A DNA stretch of 64,000 bases. Source: Thauera phenolivorans. GTDB taxonomy: Bacteria > Pseudomonadota > Gammaproteobacteria > Burkholderiales > Rhodocyclaceae. The stretch spans positions 608,955 to 672,954 of the forward strand of contig NZ_MBFM01000002.1 of the NCBI RefSeq assembly GCF_001696715.1, written 5' to 3'. The number at the start of each line of letters is the position of its first letter. Position 1 is the first letter of the stretch. Shown one piece after another: positions 1-8,836 of this stretch. The notes beneath the pieces were generated by a model. It did no database searches, had not been told where the DNA came from, and was given only the letters and a program-made list of their open reading frames with translations. Both the position numbers and the translations under genes were made by a program.

Positions 1-1
1 A

Positions 2-1246
2 CTCTTCGTGCGCGCCCTGCCCGCGCAGCGCAACTTCCTGCTCGCCGCCGGGCTCGAACAGGCCCTCGACTACCTCGAGAACCTTCGCTTTCGCGAGGAT
101 GAGCTCGCCTGGCTGCGAGACAGCGGCCGCTTCCGCGACGACTTCGTCGATTGGCTGGCGGCTTTCCGCTTCAGCGGCGAGGTCCATGCGATGCGCGAGG
201 GCACGGCCTTCTTCCCCGACGAACCGGTGCTGCGCGTCGAGGCACCGATCGGCGAGGCGCAGTTCGTCGAGAGCCGGCTGATCAACCTGATCAACTTCTC
301 CAGCCTGATCGCCACCAAGGCGGCGCGCTGCGTGCTCGCCGCCCCGGGCAGGCTGCTGGTGGATTTCGGCCTGCGCCGCGCCCACGGCGCCGAGGCCGGG
401 CTGCTCGCGGCGCGCGCGAGCTACCTCGCCGGCTTCGGCGGCACCGCCACCGTGCTCGCCGGCCAGCGCTTCGGCATCCCGGTGTTCGGCACCATGGCGC
501 ACTCCTACATCGAGGCGCACGCGCTCGAGCACGAGGCCTTCGAAGCCTTCTCCGCCTCCCAGCCGGCCAGCGTGACCTTGCTCATCGACACCTACGACAC
601 CGAGGCCGCGGCGGCGAAGGTGGTCGAACTCGCCCCCGCGCTGCGCGCCCGCGGCGTGCGCCTCGCCGCGGTGCGGCTCGACAGCGGCGATCTCGCCGAG
701 CACGCGCGCCAGGTGCGCGCGATCCTCGATGCGGGCGGCCTCGGCGAGGTGCGCATCTTCGCCAGCGGCAACCTCGACGAGTTCCGCCTCGCCCGCCTGC
801 TCGGCGAGGGCGCGCCGATCGACGGCTTCGGCATCGGCACCCACCTCACCACCTCGATCGACGCGCCCGCCCTCGACTCCGCCTACAAGCTGCAGGAATA
901 CGCCGGCCGCGGGCGGCGCAAACGCTCGGAGGGCAAGGCCACATGGCCGGGGGCGAAGCAGGTGTATCGCGCACTCGACGCCGACGGCCGCCTGGGCGGC
1001 GACCTCGTGGCGCAGCGCAAGGAAGCGGTGAGCGGGCGCGGCGAGCCCTTGCTCCAGCCGGTGATGCGCGACGGCAGACGCCTCGCGCCCGCCGAACCGC
1101 TGGCCGCCCTGCGCGAGCACGCCGCGGCCGAACTCGCCCGCCTGCCCGAGGCGCTGCGCGCGGCCGCGCCCGCTACGCCCTATCCGGTGGAGATCTCGCC
1201 CGGCCTGAGGGCGCTCGCGGCCGAGGTCGACCGCATGCCGCATTGA
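2..1246 (+). CDS. pncB: Nicotinate phosphoribosyltransferase, 5' end cut by window
   Basis: This enzyme makes nicotinate mononucleotide from nicotinate and PRPP in NAD salvage, in the cytoplasm. The reading frame is open from base 2 (L-F-V-R-A-L-P-A-Q-R-N-F), which matches the family from about residue 30, so roughly the first 30 codons lie outside the window. Family landmarks visible are GTMAHSYIEAH (the conserved His that is phosphorylated in this family), RLDSGDLAEHAR in the phosphate-binding barrel, and KRSEGKATWPGAKQ. A perfect inverted repeat follows the stop and may terminate it. It converges on the leftward sulfur module and is not related to it. Identification is secure; only the true start is missing. 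Confidence 0.93.
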   Translation, partial: LFVRALPAQRNFLLAAGLEQALDYLENLRFREDELAWLRDSGRFRDDFVDWLAAFRFSGEVHAMREGTAFFPDEPVLRVEAPIGEAQFVESRLINLINFSSLIATKAARCVLAAPGRLLVDFGLRRAHGAEAGLLAARASYLAGFGGTATVLAGQRFGIPVFGTMAHSYIEAHALEHEAFEAFSASQPASVTLLIDTYDTEAAAAKVVELAPALRARGVRLAAVRLDSGDLAEHARQVRAILDAGGLGEVRIFASGNLDEFRLARLLGEGAPIDGFGIGTHLTTSIDAPALDSAYKLQEYAGRGRRKRSEGKATWPGAKQVYRALDADGRLGGDLVAQRKEAVSGRGEPLLQPVMRDGRRLAPAEPLAALREHAAAELARLPEALRAAAPATPYPVEISPGLRALAAEVDRMPH

Positions 1247-1250
1247 AGAA

Positions 1251-1287
1251 CGGGCGCCGCCACGCCGCGAGGAGATTGCGGCGCCCG
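1251..1287. terminator. Inverted repeat between convergent genes
   Basis: CGGGCGCCGC (1251-1260) pairs perfectly with GCGGCGCCCG (1278-1287) around a 17-base loop, just after the pncB stop. There is no T-run, so it is only terminator-like. It could serve both convergent transcripts. Confidence 0.4.
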
Positions 1288-1335
1288 TCGCCGGCGCGCT
1301 GCGCCGGGGCAGCCGGGTCGGCCCGACCGCGGGTC

Positions 1336-1503
1336 TCAGCGTCCCGAGCAGTGCCCGCCCGAGGCCGCCTGACCGCTGCCGAGCGCGATCGGCGGCGGCT
1401 CCACGCGCACGCCGCTCGTGCTCGCGGTGTCGAGCGCGACCAGCGCAAGCACCAGCACCCAGAAGAGCAGATTGACGAGGCGGAAGATTCGCTTGCTGTC
1501 CAT
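1336..1503 (-). CDS. 55-aa single-span membrane peptide
   Basis: This is a short gene supported by a strong ribosome binding site (GAGGAGGGG a few bases before the ATG at 1503) and by its position 12 bp after the YeeE/YedE-like permease stop on the same strand. The product has a basic N-terminus (MDSKRIFR), one hydrophobic segment at about residues 8-24 (LVNLLFWVLVLALVALD), and a short tail ending GGHCSGR with a single Cys. No family is recognised. It is probably co-transcribed with the permease and rhodanese. A role as a small subunit or accessory peptide of the permease is a guess from position only. Confidence 0.6.
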   Translation of the reverse strand: MDSKRIFRLVNLLFWVLVLALVALDTASTSGVRVEPPPIALGSGQAASGGHCSGR

Positions 1504-1515
1504 GTCCCCTCCTCC

Positions 1516-2661
1516 TCAGGCCGCGATGCGCCGACGCAGGCGCACGCCCAGGATCGAACCCGCGAAGGCGAGCGCGAACCACACCCAGCCATGCAGGCTG
1601 GCCGAGGCCACGCCGCCGAAGAAGGCGCCGACGTTGCAGCCGAAGGCCATGCGCGAGCTGTAGCCCATCACCAGCCCTGCAACGCTCGCCGCGATCAGCC
1701 GCTTCGCGGAGGGCGTGGTGAACATCGCCACGCCGTTCCAGCGCGAGGCGGCGAGCGCGCCATAGATCAGGCCGAGGTTGGTCACCGAGGTGACGTCGGC
1801 GAGCACCGGCTCGGCCAGCCGCGTGGCGTGCGGCGCCGCGCCCCAGAAGGCATCGCCCACCGGGCTCCAGCCGAGCGCGGCGGCGACCTTCGCGCCCCAC
1901 ACGCCGATGCCGTAGACGATGCCCCAGGGCTGGCCGGCGACCACCAGATGCGCGGTGTACAGCACCGCGAGCACCAGCGCGCCGATCCACCAGCGCCGGG
2001 CCCAGCCACCGTAGCCTGAGGCCGCGTCGAGCGCCTTCGGCAGCGCCTCGGGACGACCCGTGATGCGGGCACGCGCGTTCTGTCGCGCGCCGCGCGCCGC
2101 CAGCCAGGACACCAGGCCGCAGCCGAGCACGGTGAGCAGCAGCGCCACCGGCCAGCCGAAGCGCAGCAGGTCGACCGCCGGCAGGCCGCCGAGCGCGACC
2201 CAGCCCGGCTGATGCGAGGCGCCGACGAAGCTGCCGATGGCGAAGGTCGGCAGCACCGCCACCGACAGCGGCGCACCCGCACCGGCCTTATACAGCGTGC
2301 CCGAGCCGCAGCCGTCGGCGAGCTGCATCGCGGCGCCGAACAGGAAGGCGCCGAGCACCAGGCTGAAGGTGAGCGGCGCCACCGCGCCGACGAGCTCGCC
2401 CGGGTTGGCCGCCAGCAGCGGCAGGGTGAGCGCCGCCGCGAGCGCGAGCAGCAGCATCTGCGCCCACAGGCCCTGCGGGTCGCGGCGCTCGATGTAGTCG
2501 CGCCAGCCGGTGGTGAAGCCGAAGCGCGCGCCCTGCAGGGCGGCGCCGAAGCCGATGCCGAGCAGCGCGAGCAGGCCCTGGCGCACGCCGGCGGTGAGCA
2601 TCACCGCGAACACGCCCGCCAGGCCGCCCGCCACCAGCAGGAGTCGGTTCATGAAACGCAT
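1516..2661 (-). CDS. YeeE/YedE family sulfur-compound permease
   Basis: This is a multi-span inner-membrane protein of the YeeE/YedE (DUF395) family, whose characterised members import thiosulfate; others are linked to selenium metabolism. About ten hydrophobic segments can be seen. The two family signatures with conserved cysteines are present: LADGCGSGTLYKAG and AFGCNVGAFFGG. I chose the ATG at 2661 (MRFMNRLLLV) because GGGAAGGAA lies just upstream; a longer frame would run into the rhodanese gene. It follows the exported rhodanese by 19 bp and precedes the 55-aa peptide, so a sulfur-uptake or sulfane-transfer module is the natural reading. The exact substrate cannot be told from sequence. 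Confidence 0.85.
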   Translation of the reverse strand: MRFMNRLLLVAGGLAGVFAVMLTAGVRQGLLALLGIGFGAALQGARFGFTTGWRDYIERRDPQGLWAQMLLLALAAALTLPLLAANPGELVGAVAPLTFSLVLGAFLFGAAMQLADGCGSGTLYKAGAGAPLSVAVLPTFAIGSFVGASHQPGWVALGGLPAVDLLRFGWPVALLLTVLGCGLVSWLAARGARQNARARITGRPEALPKALDAASGYGGWARRWWIGALVLAVLYTAHLVVAGQPWGIVYGIGVWGAKVAAALGWSPVGDAFWGAAPHATRLAEPVLADVTSVTNLGLIYGALAASRWNGVAMFTTPSAKRLIAASVAGLVMGYSSRMAFGCNVGAFFGGVASASLHGWVWFALAFAGSILGVRLRRRIAA

Positions 2662-2680
2662 CGTTCGGTTTCCTTCCCGC

Positions 2681-3679
2681 TCACCTGGCGAACGCGCGCT
2701 TGACGTCCTGCACCAGCGCACTCACGCGTGAGGGCTGGTTCTGCATCGGCAGCTCGCGTTGGCTCCACGCCACCACCGACTCGGGATAGAGCTTGACCTG
2801 CTCGTTGCCGGCGATCTCCGACATCACGAACCAGTTGGTCGCCGCCCAGTGGCCGGTGTTGCAGAAGGACACCGCCGGCGCGTCACCGATGCCCGCCTGC
2901 GCCACCAGCGCCTTCAGCTCGCTCGCCGGCTTCAGCGTGGTGCCGCCCTTGGGGAAGAACTGCGCGTTGTCGAAGGAGGTGGCGCCGGGCAGCGTACCGT
3001 AGCGGGCGGCCGCGTCGGTGCGCGCCTCGCCGCCGAAGAAGGACTTCGGCCGCGCATCGAGGAGGAGCGGGGTCGCGCCTGCCTGCACCGCCGCGGCGAG
3101 CTCCTGGGTGCTGACGATCTGCTCGTGGTCGTAGTGGTAGCTGAACTGTGTCGGGGTTACCGTCGGCGCCGTGGTCTCGAGTGCGCCGCCGGCCGCCTTC
3201 CACGCCTTGGTGCCGCCATCGAGGATGGACAGCCGGCTGAGGCCGCCGACCTTGAGCGTCCAGTAGACCCGCGCCGCGGCACCGAAGTCGGTGTGATCGG
3301 TGCCGCCATGCACCACCACCACATGGGTGTCGCGGTCGACGCCGGCGGCCTGCAGCAGCGCGCTCAGCGCGGCCTCGGCCGGCAGCGCGCCGGGATTGTC
3401 CTGCGGGCCGCGGTACTTGCCATAGGGGGTGTTGACCGCGCCCGGGATGTGCCCGCCGGCGTAGTCCTTGTCGGCGCGGATGTCGAGCACACGCACGCCC
3501 GGCTGGCCGAGCAGCGTGGCGAGATCCTGGGCGGAGAGCAGCGGCGAGACCGCCGCCGCGCTCGGCGCCGGGGCGGTCCGGGAAGCCGCCGGGGCGGCAT
3601 GGGTGCTGGCCAGCGCCGGGGCGGCGAGCACGAGGCTGCCGGTGGCGAGGGCGACGGAGACGATGAGCTTCTTCAACAT
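2681..3679 (-). CDS. Exported two-domain rhodanese (sulfurtransferase)
   Basis: This is a 332-aa protein with a Sec-type signal peptide (MLKKLIVSVALATGSLVLAA, cleavage near ALA/STH), so it acts in the periplasm. Two rhodanese folds follow: an N-terminal inactive domain (about 48-165, RVLDIRADKDYAGGHIPGAV) and a C-terminal catalytic domain (about 190-310) with the persulfide-forming Cys273 in SFCNTGHWA. Enzymes of this type move sulfane sulfur from thiosulfate or related donors to thiol acceptors. It is first in a leftward operon with the YeeE/YedE permease and a small peptide, which suggests delivery of sulfur to the permease. The ATG at 3679 gives an intact signal peptide; upstream in-frame codons would bury it. 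Confidence 0.88.
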   Translation of the reverse strand: MLKKLIVSVALATGSLVLAAPALASTHAAPAASRTAPAPSAAAVSPLLSAQDLATLLGQPGVRVLDIRADKDYAGGHIPGAVNTPYGKYRGPQDNPGALPAEAALSALLQAAGVDRDTHVVVVHGGTDHTDFGAAARVYWTLKVGGLSRLSILDGGTKAWKAAGGALETTAPTVTPTQFSYHYDHEQIVSTQELAAAVQAGATPLLLDARPKSFFGGEARTDAAARYGTLPGATSFDNAQFFPKGGTTLKPASELKALVAQAGIGDAPAVSFCNTGHWAATNWFVMSEIAGNEQVKLYPESVVAWSQRELPMQNQPSRVSALVQDVKRAFAR

Positions 3680-3909
3680 GAGATGGGCGTCCGCGAAAGT
3701 GCTTGATGGGAACCTGGGGCGCGCGGCCCGCAGGTCCAAGTGAGAACGATTCTAGGTCAGGCTTTTATCTCCTGGAATGCATTTCCAGGCACTTGTATAT
3801 AGCCGTGAGTTACATGGCAGGCCATTCGTCGCGCTCGATCGCGCTTCACGCGGATCAGCGCCCCGCCAGCGGTGGCGGTGGGCCGCTTCACCGCTAGAAT
3901 CCCGACTTT
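3680..3909. promoter_or_regulatory. Divergent intergenic region, rhodanese operon / torR-like gene
   Basis: This 230-bp gap holds the start regions of two divergent units. TGGAATGCATTTCCAG at 3771-3786 is an imperfect palindrome that could be an operator. No convincing paired -35/-10 boxes were found, and no GTTAAC repeats of the kind seen upstream of the reductases. Confidence 0.35.
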
Positions 3910-4659
3910 ATGTTGACGAGATCCGGGATGCAGGGAGTGCGGGAAACGAGCGGCCCGACCCTTCTGGTCGTCGATGACGACCTCGTGGCCCAGGCCAGGC
4001 TGAACGCCTATTTCACCCAGGAGGGCTACCGTGTGCTGCTGGCGGGCGACGGCGTGGCCTTCTGGCAGGCGCTCGGCCGCAATCCGGTCGACCTGGTGCT
4101 GCTCGACGTCAACCTGCCGGGGCAGGACGGCCTCTCGCTCGCGCGCGACCTGCGCGCCCGCAATCCGTCGATCGGCATCATCCTCGTCACCAGCCGCAGC
4201 GATGACGTCGACAAGGTGGTCGGCCTCGAGGTGGGCGCCGACGACTATGTCACCAAGCCCTTCAACCCGCGCGAACTGCTCGCCCGGGTCAAGAGCCTGC
4301 TCCGGCGCACCGGCGAACATCGCCCCGCCGAGAGCGAGGGCGTGTTCGGCTTCGCCGGGTGGACGCTCGACCTGCCCAGGCGCCGCCTGTGCGACGCCGG
4401 CGGCCGCGAGCTGACGCTGACGCGCGGCGAGTTCGAGGTGCTGGCCCTGCTGGTGCGTCATCCCGGCGAGGTAATCGACCGCGACCGGCTGTCGCGGGCC
4501 GTGAGCGGCAGGGACTGGGCGCCGCAGGACCGCACGATCGACGTCCTCGTGCGCCGGCTGCGCGGCAAGATCGACGAAGGCCGCGCCGACTCGCTGATCG
4601 TGACCGTGCGCGGCGAAGGCTACCGGCTCGCGGTCGACAGCGAGCGGCGGCGGGCCTGA
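3910..4659 (+). CDS. torR: OmpR-family response regulator, TorR-like
   Basis: This is a cytoplasmic two-component regulator. The receiver domain (about residues 17-130) has the acidic cluster VVDDD, the phospho-acceptor Asp66 in LLDVNLPG, and the conserved Lys in VTKPFNPREL. A winged-helix DNA-binding domain follows (about 150-245, ending in VRGEGYRL). The stretch QARLNAYFTQEGY is typical of TorR. It faces the hybrid kinase tail to tail with only 4 bp between stops, and a TorT-like sensor lies beyond, so the set is a Tor-type system. The start is uncertain: ATG 3910 is the longest choice and ATG 3928 is equally close to the domain. It probably regulates both TMAO-reductase operons in the window. 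Confidence 0.85.
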   Translation: MLTRSGMQGVRETSGPTLLVVDDDLVAQARLNAYFTQEGYRVLLAGDGVAFWQALGRNPVDLVLLDVNLPGQDGLSLARDLRARNPSIGIILVTSRSDDVDKVVGLEVGADDYVTKPFNPRELLARVKSLLRRTGEHRPAESEGVFGFAGWTLDLPRRRLCDAGGRELTLTRGEFEVLALLVRHPGEVIDRDRLSRAVSGRDWAPQDRTIDVLVRRLRGKIDEGRADSLIVTVRGEGYRLAVDSERRRA

Positions 4660-4663
4660 GGGT

Positions 4664-7636
4664 TCACGCCTCGGGCTCCTCGAGGCGGTGCAGCGCGACT
4701 TCCAGATGCTCGAGACTGTGCAGGTAGTCGTGTCGCAACGCCTCGGCCCGCGCCGCCAAGCTGGTACCCGCCGCGTGTGCGCGGAGGTCCTCTTCCAGCC
4801 GGCCCGCAGCGCGCCCCAGCCGCTCGAGTCCGAGATTGAAGGCCGCGCCCCGCAGCTTGTGCGCGAGCCGCGCGCAGTCCTCGGCCTGCCCCGCCCGCGC
4901 GGCGGCCAGCAGCGCCGCCGCCAGTTCATCGCCCTGGGCCCGGAACACGCGGGCGATCCCGGCCAGCACCGTCTCTCCGAGCGCCTCGCGCTCGGCGCGC
5001 AGGAAGGCCAGGCTCACCCATTCGACGGGCGCGTCAGCGGGCTGCGTGCCGGGCGCGTCGGCGGTTTCCCCCGCGTCCGCCGAGGTCGGGAATTCGCCGG
5101 TGCCTGCCGCCCCGGGCGTCGACAGCAGGCGCGCAAGCAAGGCCTGCAGCTGGACACGGGTGAAGGGCTTCGACAGGAACGCGCTGAACCCCGCATCGAG
5201 CAAGGCCTGCACCTCGTTCGCAGGAATGTGGGCGGACATCAGCACCACCGGCAGTTCGCGCCCGCCCGGCAGCGTGCGCAGGCGGGCGAGCAGCTCGCGG
5301 CCGTCGCCATCGGGGAGGTACATGTCGATCAGGGCGAGCGCCGGCCGCTGCGCCGCGAGCGCCTGCAGCGCCGACTGGATGTCGGTGGCGCACATCGGAT
5401 GCTGACCGAGCCGCTGCAGGAAGCGCTCGACGACCATGCGATTGACCGCGTCGTCCTCGACCACCAGCACGGCGTGGCCGCGCTCGAGCGCATCGGCCTG
5501 CGCGCCGGTGGCGGCGGACGGCGCACTGGCCACCGGCGCAAGGCTCAGCTCGAAGCTCACCGTCGTGCCCCGCCCGGGCGCGCTGCGCAGCGCGATCTCG
5601 CCGCCGAGCGCCTGCACCAGACGCTTGCACACCGCGAGCCCGAGGCCGGTGCCCGCATGGTGGCGGCCGGTGTCGCGCACCTGGACGAAGGGCTCGAAGA
5701 CTTCGCGCTGGCGCTCGGGATCGATCCCGATGCCGTGATCCTCGACCGCGAAGGCGAGCGCGCCGGGCGCGCTCCCCGCCGCGATGCGCACCGTGACCGC
5801 GCCTTCGTCGCTGAACTTGATCGCGTTGCCGACGAGATTGAGCAGGATCTGGCTCAGCTTGCGGCGATCGCCGAGCACGAGATCCGCTATCGCCGGCTCG
5901 ATGTCGGCAACCAGCGCCAGGCCGCGCGCCGCCGCCCGCGAACCCTGCACCGCGAAGACGTCGTTGACCGCATCGCGCAGGCTGAACGGTGTGTTCTCGA
6001 CATGAACCCCGCCCGCCTCGATGCGCGCGAAATCGAGCATGTCCTCAAGCAGCTCGAGCAGCAGCAGCGCCGCCGCGCGGATCTGGGCGAGGTACTGCTG
6101 CTGGCCAGGCGCGGGCTCGGCGTCCTCTAGCAGCTCGAGCAGCCCGAGGATCCCCGCCATCGGCGTGCGCAGCTCGTGACTGACGGTGCCGAGGAAGGCC
6201 GTCTTCGCGCGGTCGGCCTTCTCGGCGGCGATGCGCGCGTCGGCATGCTCAGCCATCTCGCGCGCAAGCGCGCCATTGCTCTGGCGCAACTCGGCGGTGC
6301 GCGCCGCGACCTCTTGCTCCAGCGCCGCCTGCTGCTGGCGCAGCGCCTCGGCGAGCCGGTCGCGTTCGATCGCGTCGTTGCGAAAGCGCTCGAGCGCGCG
6401 CGACAGTGAGGCGAGCTCGTCGTCGCCTGCAGTGTCGATCTTCACCTCGCGCCTGCCCGCGGCGAGCGCCAGGGTCGCCTCCTCGAGCGCGAGCAGGCGC
6501 CCGAGCGTGTGCCGGCGCAGCACGCGGCCGATGACCAGTGCGGTCACCAGCAGCAGCGCCGCGCCGATCACGCCGAAGGCCACCAGCCCCGAGGTGGCGC
6601 TGCGCTCGGCGGCCAGTCCGGCCGAGGCGAGAATGCGCCCGCCGCGGTGGATCAGTTCGCCGGCGAGCGCGTCGAGCTCGGTGGTGAGGGTGCCGACCTC
6701 GCCCTGCAGCGCGTCGCCGTGGGTGCGCAGCGCGAGCGCGTGGGCGCGCAGCGCGAAGGCGCCTGCCGGCGCCAGCGCCGCCCCCAGGCCATCGTGCAGC
6801 GCAACGCCCTGCGCACGGGCGACCGGGTCGCCAATGTCGCGCAGGCGGCGCGCGAGCAACGCGAGGCGCGCCCCGAACTCGCTGCGCGCGGCATCCAGCC
6901 GCTCGTCGGTGTCGAGCTCGTCGAGGCGGTCGACCAGGGCGCCGAGCGCATGCACGGTCAGGCTCAGTTCGTGCATGCGCTCCAGCGTATCGAGGTCGAG
7001 GTCGAGCAGGCGGTCGCTCGCCGCGGCGCGTGCCGCGCCTTCGAGCGCCCCGCCTGGCTGCGACGGCTGCATCAGCGCGGTGAGGGTCGACACCAGCAGC
7101 GCGGTGGCGTTGTCGGCCTGGGTCCCCGCAAGCGTCTCGAGGGCGTCGACCTGCGCGCGCAGCGTGCGCCCCATGGCGGCGAGGTCGTCGCGCAGCCGCA
7201 GCCGCTCGGCGATGGTGTCGGCCATCGCGCCAAGGCGGACAGCGAGCACTTCGCCGGTCGCCTGCAGGCGTGTGCGCAGTTCCGGCTCGACGTGCGGCGA
7301 ATCGAGCGCGCCCAGGCGGTCGCGGATCATGGGCACGTCGGCCTCCAGCATCGCGCGCAGCTGCGCGAGCTCGGCGCTGGAGTCGGCGCGCGCCAGCCGC
7401 GGCGCGAGCGCCGCGAGGCGAGCGTTGCCGCGCACCGCCTCGTGCAGGGCGTCGGCGGCCGGCAGGGTGTCGCGGACGATCGCCTGCTGGCTGGCGACCA
7501 CGCGCTGGAAGCTGATCCATCCCACCACCGCCACCATCACCGTGGCGAGCGCGCCCAGCAGCAGGCCGAGCAGCAGCCGCTCGCGCAGGCCGAAGCGGCG
7601 GGCGGGAACGGCTTTCACGTAAGATGGAGCGTCCAT
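4664..7636 (-). CDS. torS: Hybrid sensor histidine kinase, TorS-like
   Basis: This is a membrane-bound, tripartite hybrid kinase. In order it has a transmembrane segment at about 22-45, a long alpha-helical periplasmic sensor region, a second transmembrane segment near 350, HAMP, HisKA with phospho-acceptor His487 in SHELRTPMAGILGLLELL, a HATPase domain (DHGIGIDPERQ and GTGLGLAVCKRL), a receiver (LALIDMYLPDGDG), and a C-terminal Hpt domain (ARLAHKLRGAAFNLG). This order and length match TorS, which senses TMAO through TorT and signals to TorR. The ATG at 7636 (MDAPSYVK) was chosen over an in-frame start that would overlap the divergent torT-like gene. Function beyond the family assignment, such as the ligand, is inferred. 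Confidence 0.88.
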   Translation of the reverse strand: MDAPSYVKAVPARRFGLRERLLLGLLLGALATVMVAVVGWISFQRVVASQQAIVRDTLPAADALHEAVRGNARLAALAPRLARADSSAELAQLRAMLEADVPMIRDRLGALDSPHVEPELRTRLQATGEVLAVRLGAMADTIAERLRLRDDLAAMGRTLRAQVDALETLAGTQADNATALLVSTLTALMQPSQPGGALEGAARAAASDRLLDLDLDTLERMHELSLTVHALGALVDRLDELDTDERLDAARSEFGARLALLARRLRDIGDPVARAQGVALHDGLGAALAPAGAFALRAHALALRTHGDALQGEVGTLTTELDALAGELIHRGGRILASAGLAAERSATSGLVAFGVIGAALLLVTALVIGRVLRRHTLGRLLALEEATLALAAGRREVKIDTAGDDELASLSRALERFRNDAIERDRLAEALRQQQAALEQEVAARTAELRQSNGALAREMAEHADARIAAEKADRAKTAFLGTVSHELRTPMAGILGLLELLEDAEPAPGQQQYLAQIRAAALLLLELLEDMLDFARIEAGGVHVENTPFSLRDAVNDVFAVQGSRAAARGLALVADIEPAIADLVLGDRRKLSQILLNLVGNAIKFSDEGAVTVRIAAGSAPGALAFAVEDHGIGIDPERQREVFEPFVQVRDTGRHHAGTGLGLAVCKRLVQALGGEIALRSAPGRGTTVSFELSLAPVASAPSAATGAQADALERGHAVLVVEDDAVNRMVVERFLQRLGQHPMCATDIQSALQALAAQRPALALIDMYLPDGDGRELLARLRTLPGGRELPVVLMSAHIPANEVQALLDAGFSAFLSKPFTRVQLQALLARLLSTPGAAGTGEFPTSADAGETADAPGTQPADAPVEWVSLAFLRAEREALGETVLAGIARVFRAQGDELAAALLAAARAGQAEDCARLAHKLRGAAFNLGLERLGRAAGRLEEDLRAHAAGTSLAARAEALRHDYLHSLEHLEVALHRLEEPEA

Positions 7637-7686
7637 ATCGGGGCGTGTTCCGCGCAGTTTCGCCTGACCCAATGATCAGCAACAAA

Positions 7687-8793
7687 ATGGCTTCATCTTA
7701 CCGGTGCCGCGCCGCCAGGGCATTGGGCACGCTCGCGCTCGCCGCGCTGCTGGCCGCCGCCTCCGCATCGGCGGCGGATCCCACGGCGGCGTGGCCGATC
7801 GAGCGCTGGGCGGGCGACCAGCGCGCCGCGACCGCGGCAGATGCGCCCGCGCCCGCGATGGCGCGGATCGCCGCCTCGCGTCCGTGGCAGGTGTGCGCCG
7901 TCTATCCGCATCTGAAGGACAGCTACTGGCTCGCGGTGAACTACGGCATGGTCGAGGAGGCGCGCGCGCTCGGGGTGGGCCTGCGCGTGCTCGAGTCGGG
8001 TGGCTACGCCGGGCTGGCGCGCCAGCGCGAACACGTCGCCGGCTGCCTCGCGGACGAGCGTGTCGACGCGTTGCTGGTCGGCACGGTGAGCCTTGCCGGC
8101 CTCGACGACCTGCTCGCGCCGGCGCGAACGCGCAAGCCGGTGCTGGCGCTGGTCAACGACATCGACGCCGACGTGGTGCGCGGCAAGGTCGGCGTGCCCT
8201 GGTACCAGCTCGGCGCGAAGATCGGCGGCTGGCTGGCGGCGCGCCACCCGGCCGGCTCGGCGCCGGTCGATATCGCCTGGTTCCCCGGCCTCGAGGACGC
8301 GGGCTGGGTGGACTTCATCGATCGCGGCTTCCGCGACGCCATCGCGGACAGCGCGGTGCGCATCGCCAGCGTGCGCTGGGGCGACACCGGGCGCTCGATC
8401 CAGCGCCGGCTGGTGGAAGAGGTGCTCGACGCCCACCCCCGGCTGGACTACCTGGTCGGCAACGCGCCGATGGCGGAGGCGGCGATCGCCGAACTGCGCC
8501 GGCGCGGGCGCGAGGACGAGGTCGGCATCGTCTCGTCCTACCTGACGCCCGGCGTCCACAGCGGCCTGCTGCGCGGTCGCATCCTGGTGTCGGTGACCGA
8601 CTTCCCGGTGCTGCAGGGCCGGATGGCGATGCGGCAGGTCTTGCGGGCGCTCGAGGGACTCGCGATCGAGCCCCATGTCGGCCCCGCGGTCGAACTCGTC
8701 GACGCCGCGCGCCTCGAGCGCTTCCCGGTGGATTGGATGCTGCCGCCGGCCGGCTTCGTGCCGGTGTACGAAGTGGCGCCGACCCGGCCCTGA
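7687..8793 (+). CDS. torT: Periplasmic ligand-binding protein, TorT-like
   Basis: This is a 368-aa exported protein with a signal peptide (basic start, hydrophobic LGTLALAALLAAASASA, cleavage before ADP). The mature part is a type-I periplasmic-binding-protein fold: VCAVYPHLKDSYWLAVNYG at the N-terminal lobe and LDYLVGNAPMAEAAIAELRR in the second. The closest known relative is TorT, which binds TMAO and presents it to TorS. It is divergent from the torS-like gene with a gap of about 50 bp, and a hairpin follows its stop before the converging reductase gene. Alternative in-frame starts lie at 7672 and 7624; 7687 gives the cleanest signal peptide. TMAO itself as the ligand is inferred from context. 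Confidence 0.82.
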   Translation: MASSYRCRAARALGTLALAALLAAASASAADPTAAWPIERWAGDQRAATAADAPAPAMARIAASRPWQVCAVYPHLKDSYWLAVNYGMVEEARALGVGLRVLESGGYAGLARQREHVAGCLADERVDALLVGTVSLAGLDDLLAPARTRKPVLALVNDIDADVVRGKVGVPWYQLGAKIGGWLAARHPAGSAPVDIAWFPGLEDAGWVDFIDRGFRDAIADSAVRIASVRWGDTGRSIQRRLVEEVLDAHPRLDYLVGNAPMAEAAIAELRRRGREDEVGIVSSYLTPGVHSGLLRGRILVSVTDFPVLQGRMAMRQVLRALEGLAIEPHVGPAVELVDAARLERFPVDWMLPPAGFVPVYEVAPTRP

Positions 8794-8815
8794 GGCCCGG
8801 TCGGCGCCGCGCGCT

Positions 8816-8831
8816 GGCCGCTTCAGCGGCC
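8816..8831. terminator. Short hairpin between convergent torT-like and reductase genes
   Basis: GGCCGC (8816-8821) and GCGGCC (8826-8831) pair around a TTCA loop in the 43-bp gap between two convergent stops. No T-run follows, so intrinsic termination is only possible. Confidence 0.35.
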
Positions 8832-8836
8832 GCCGC

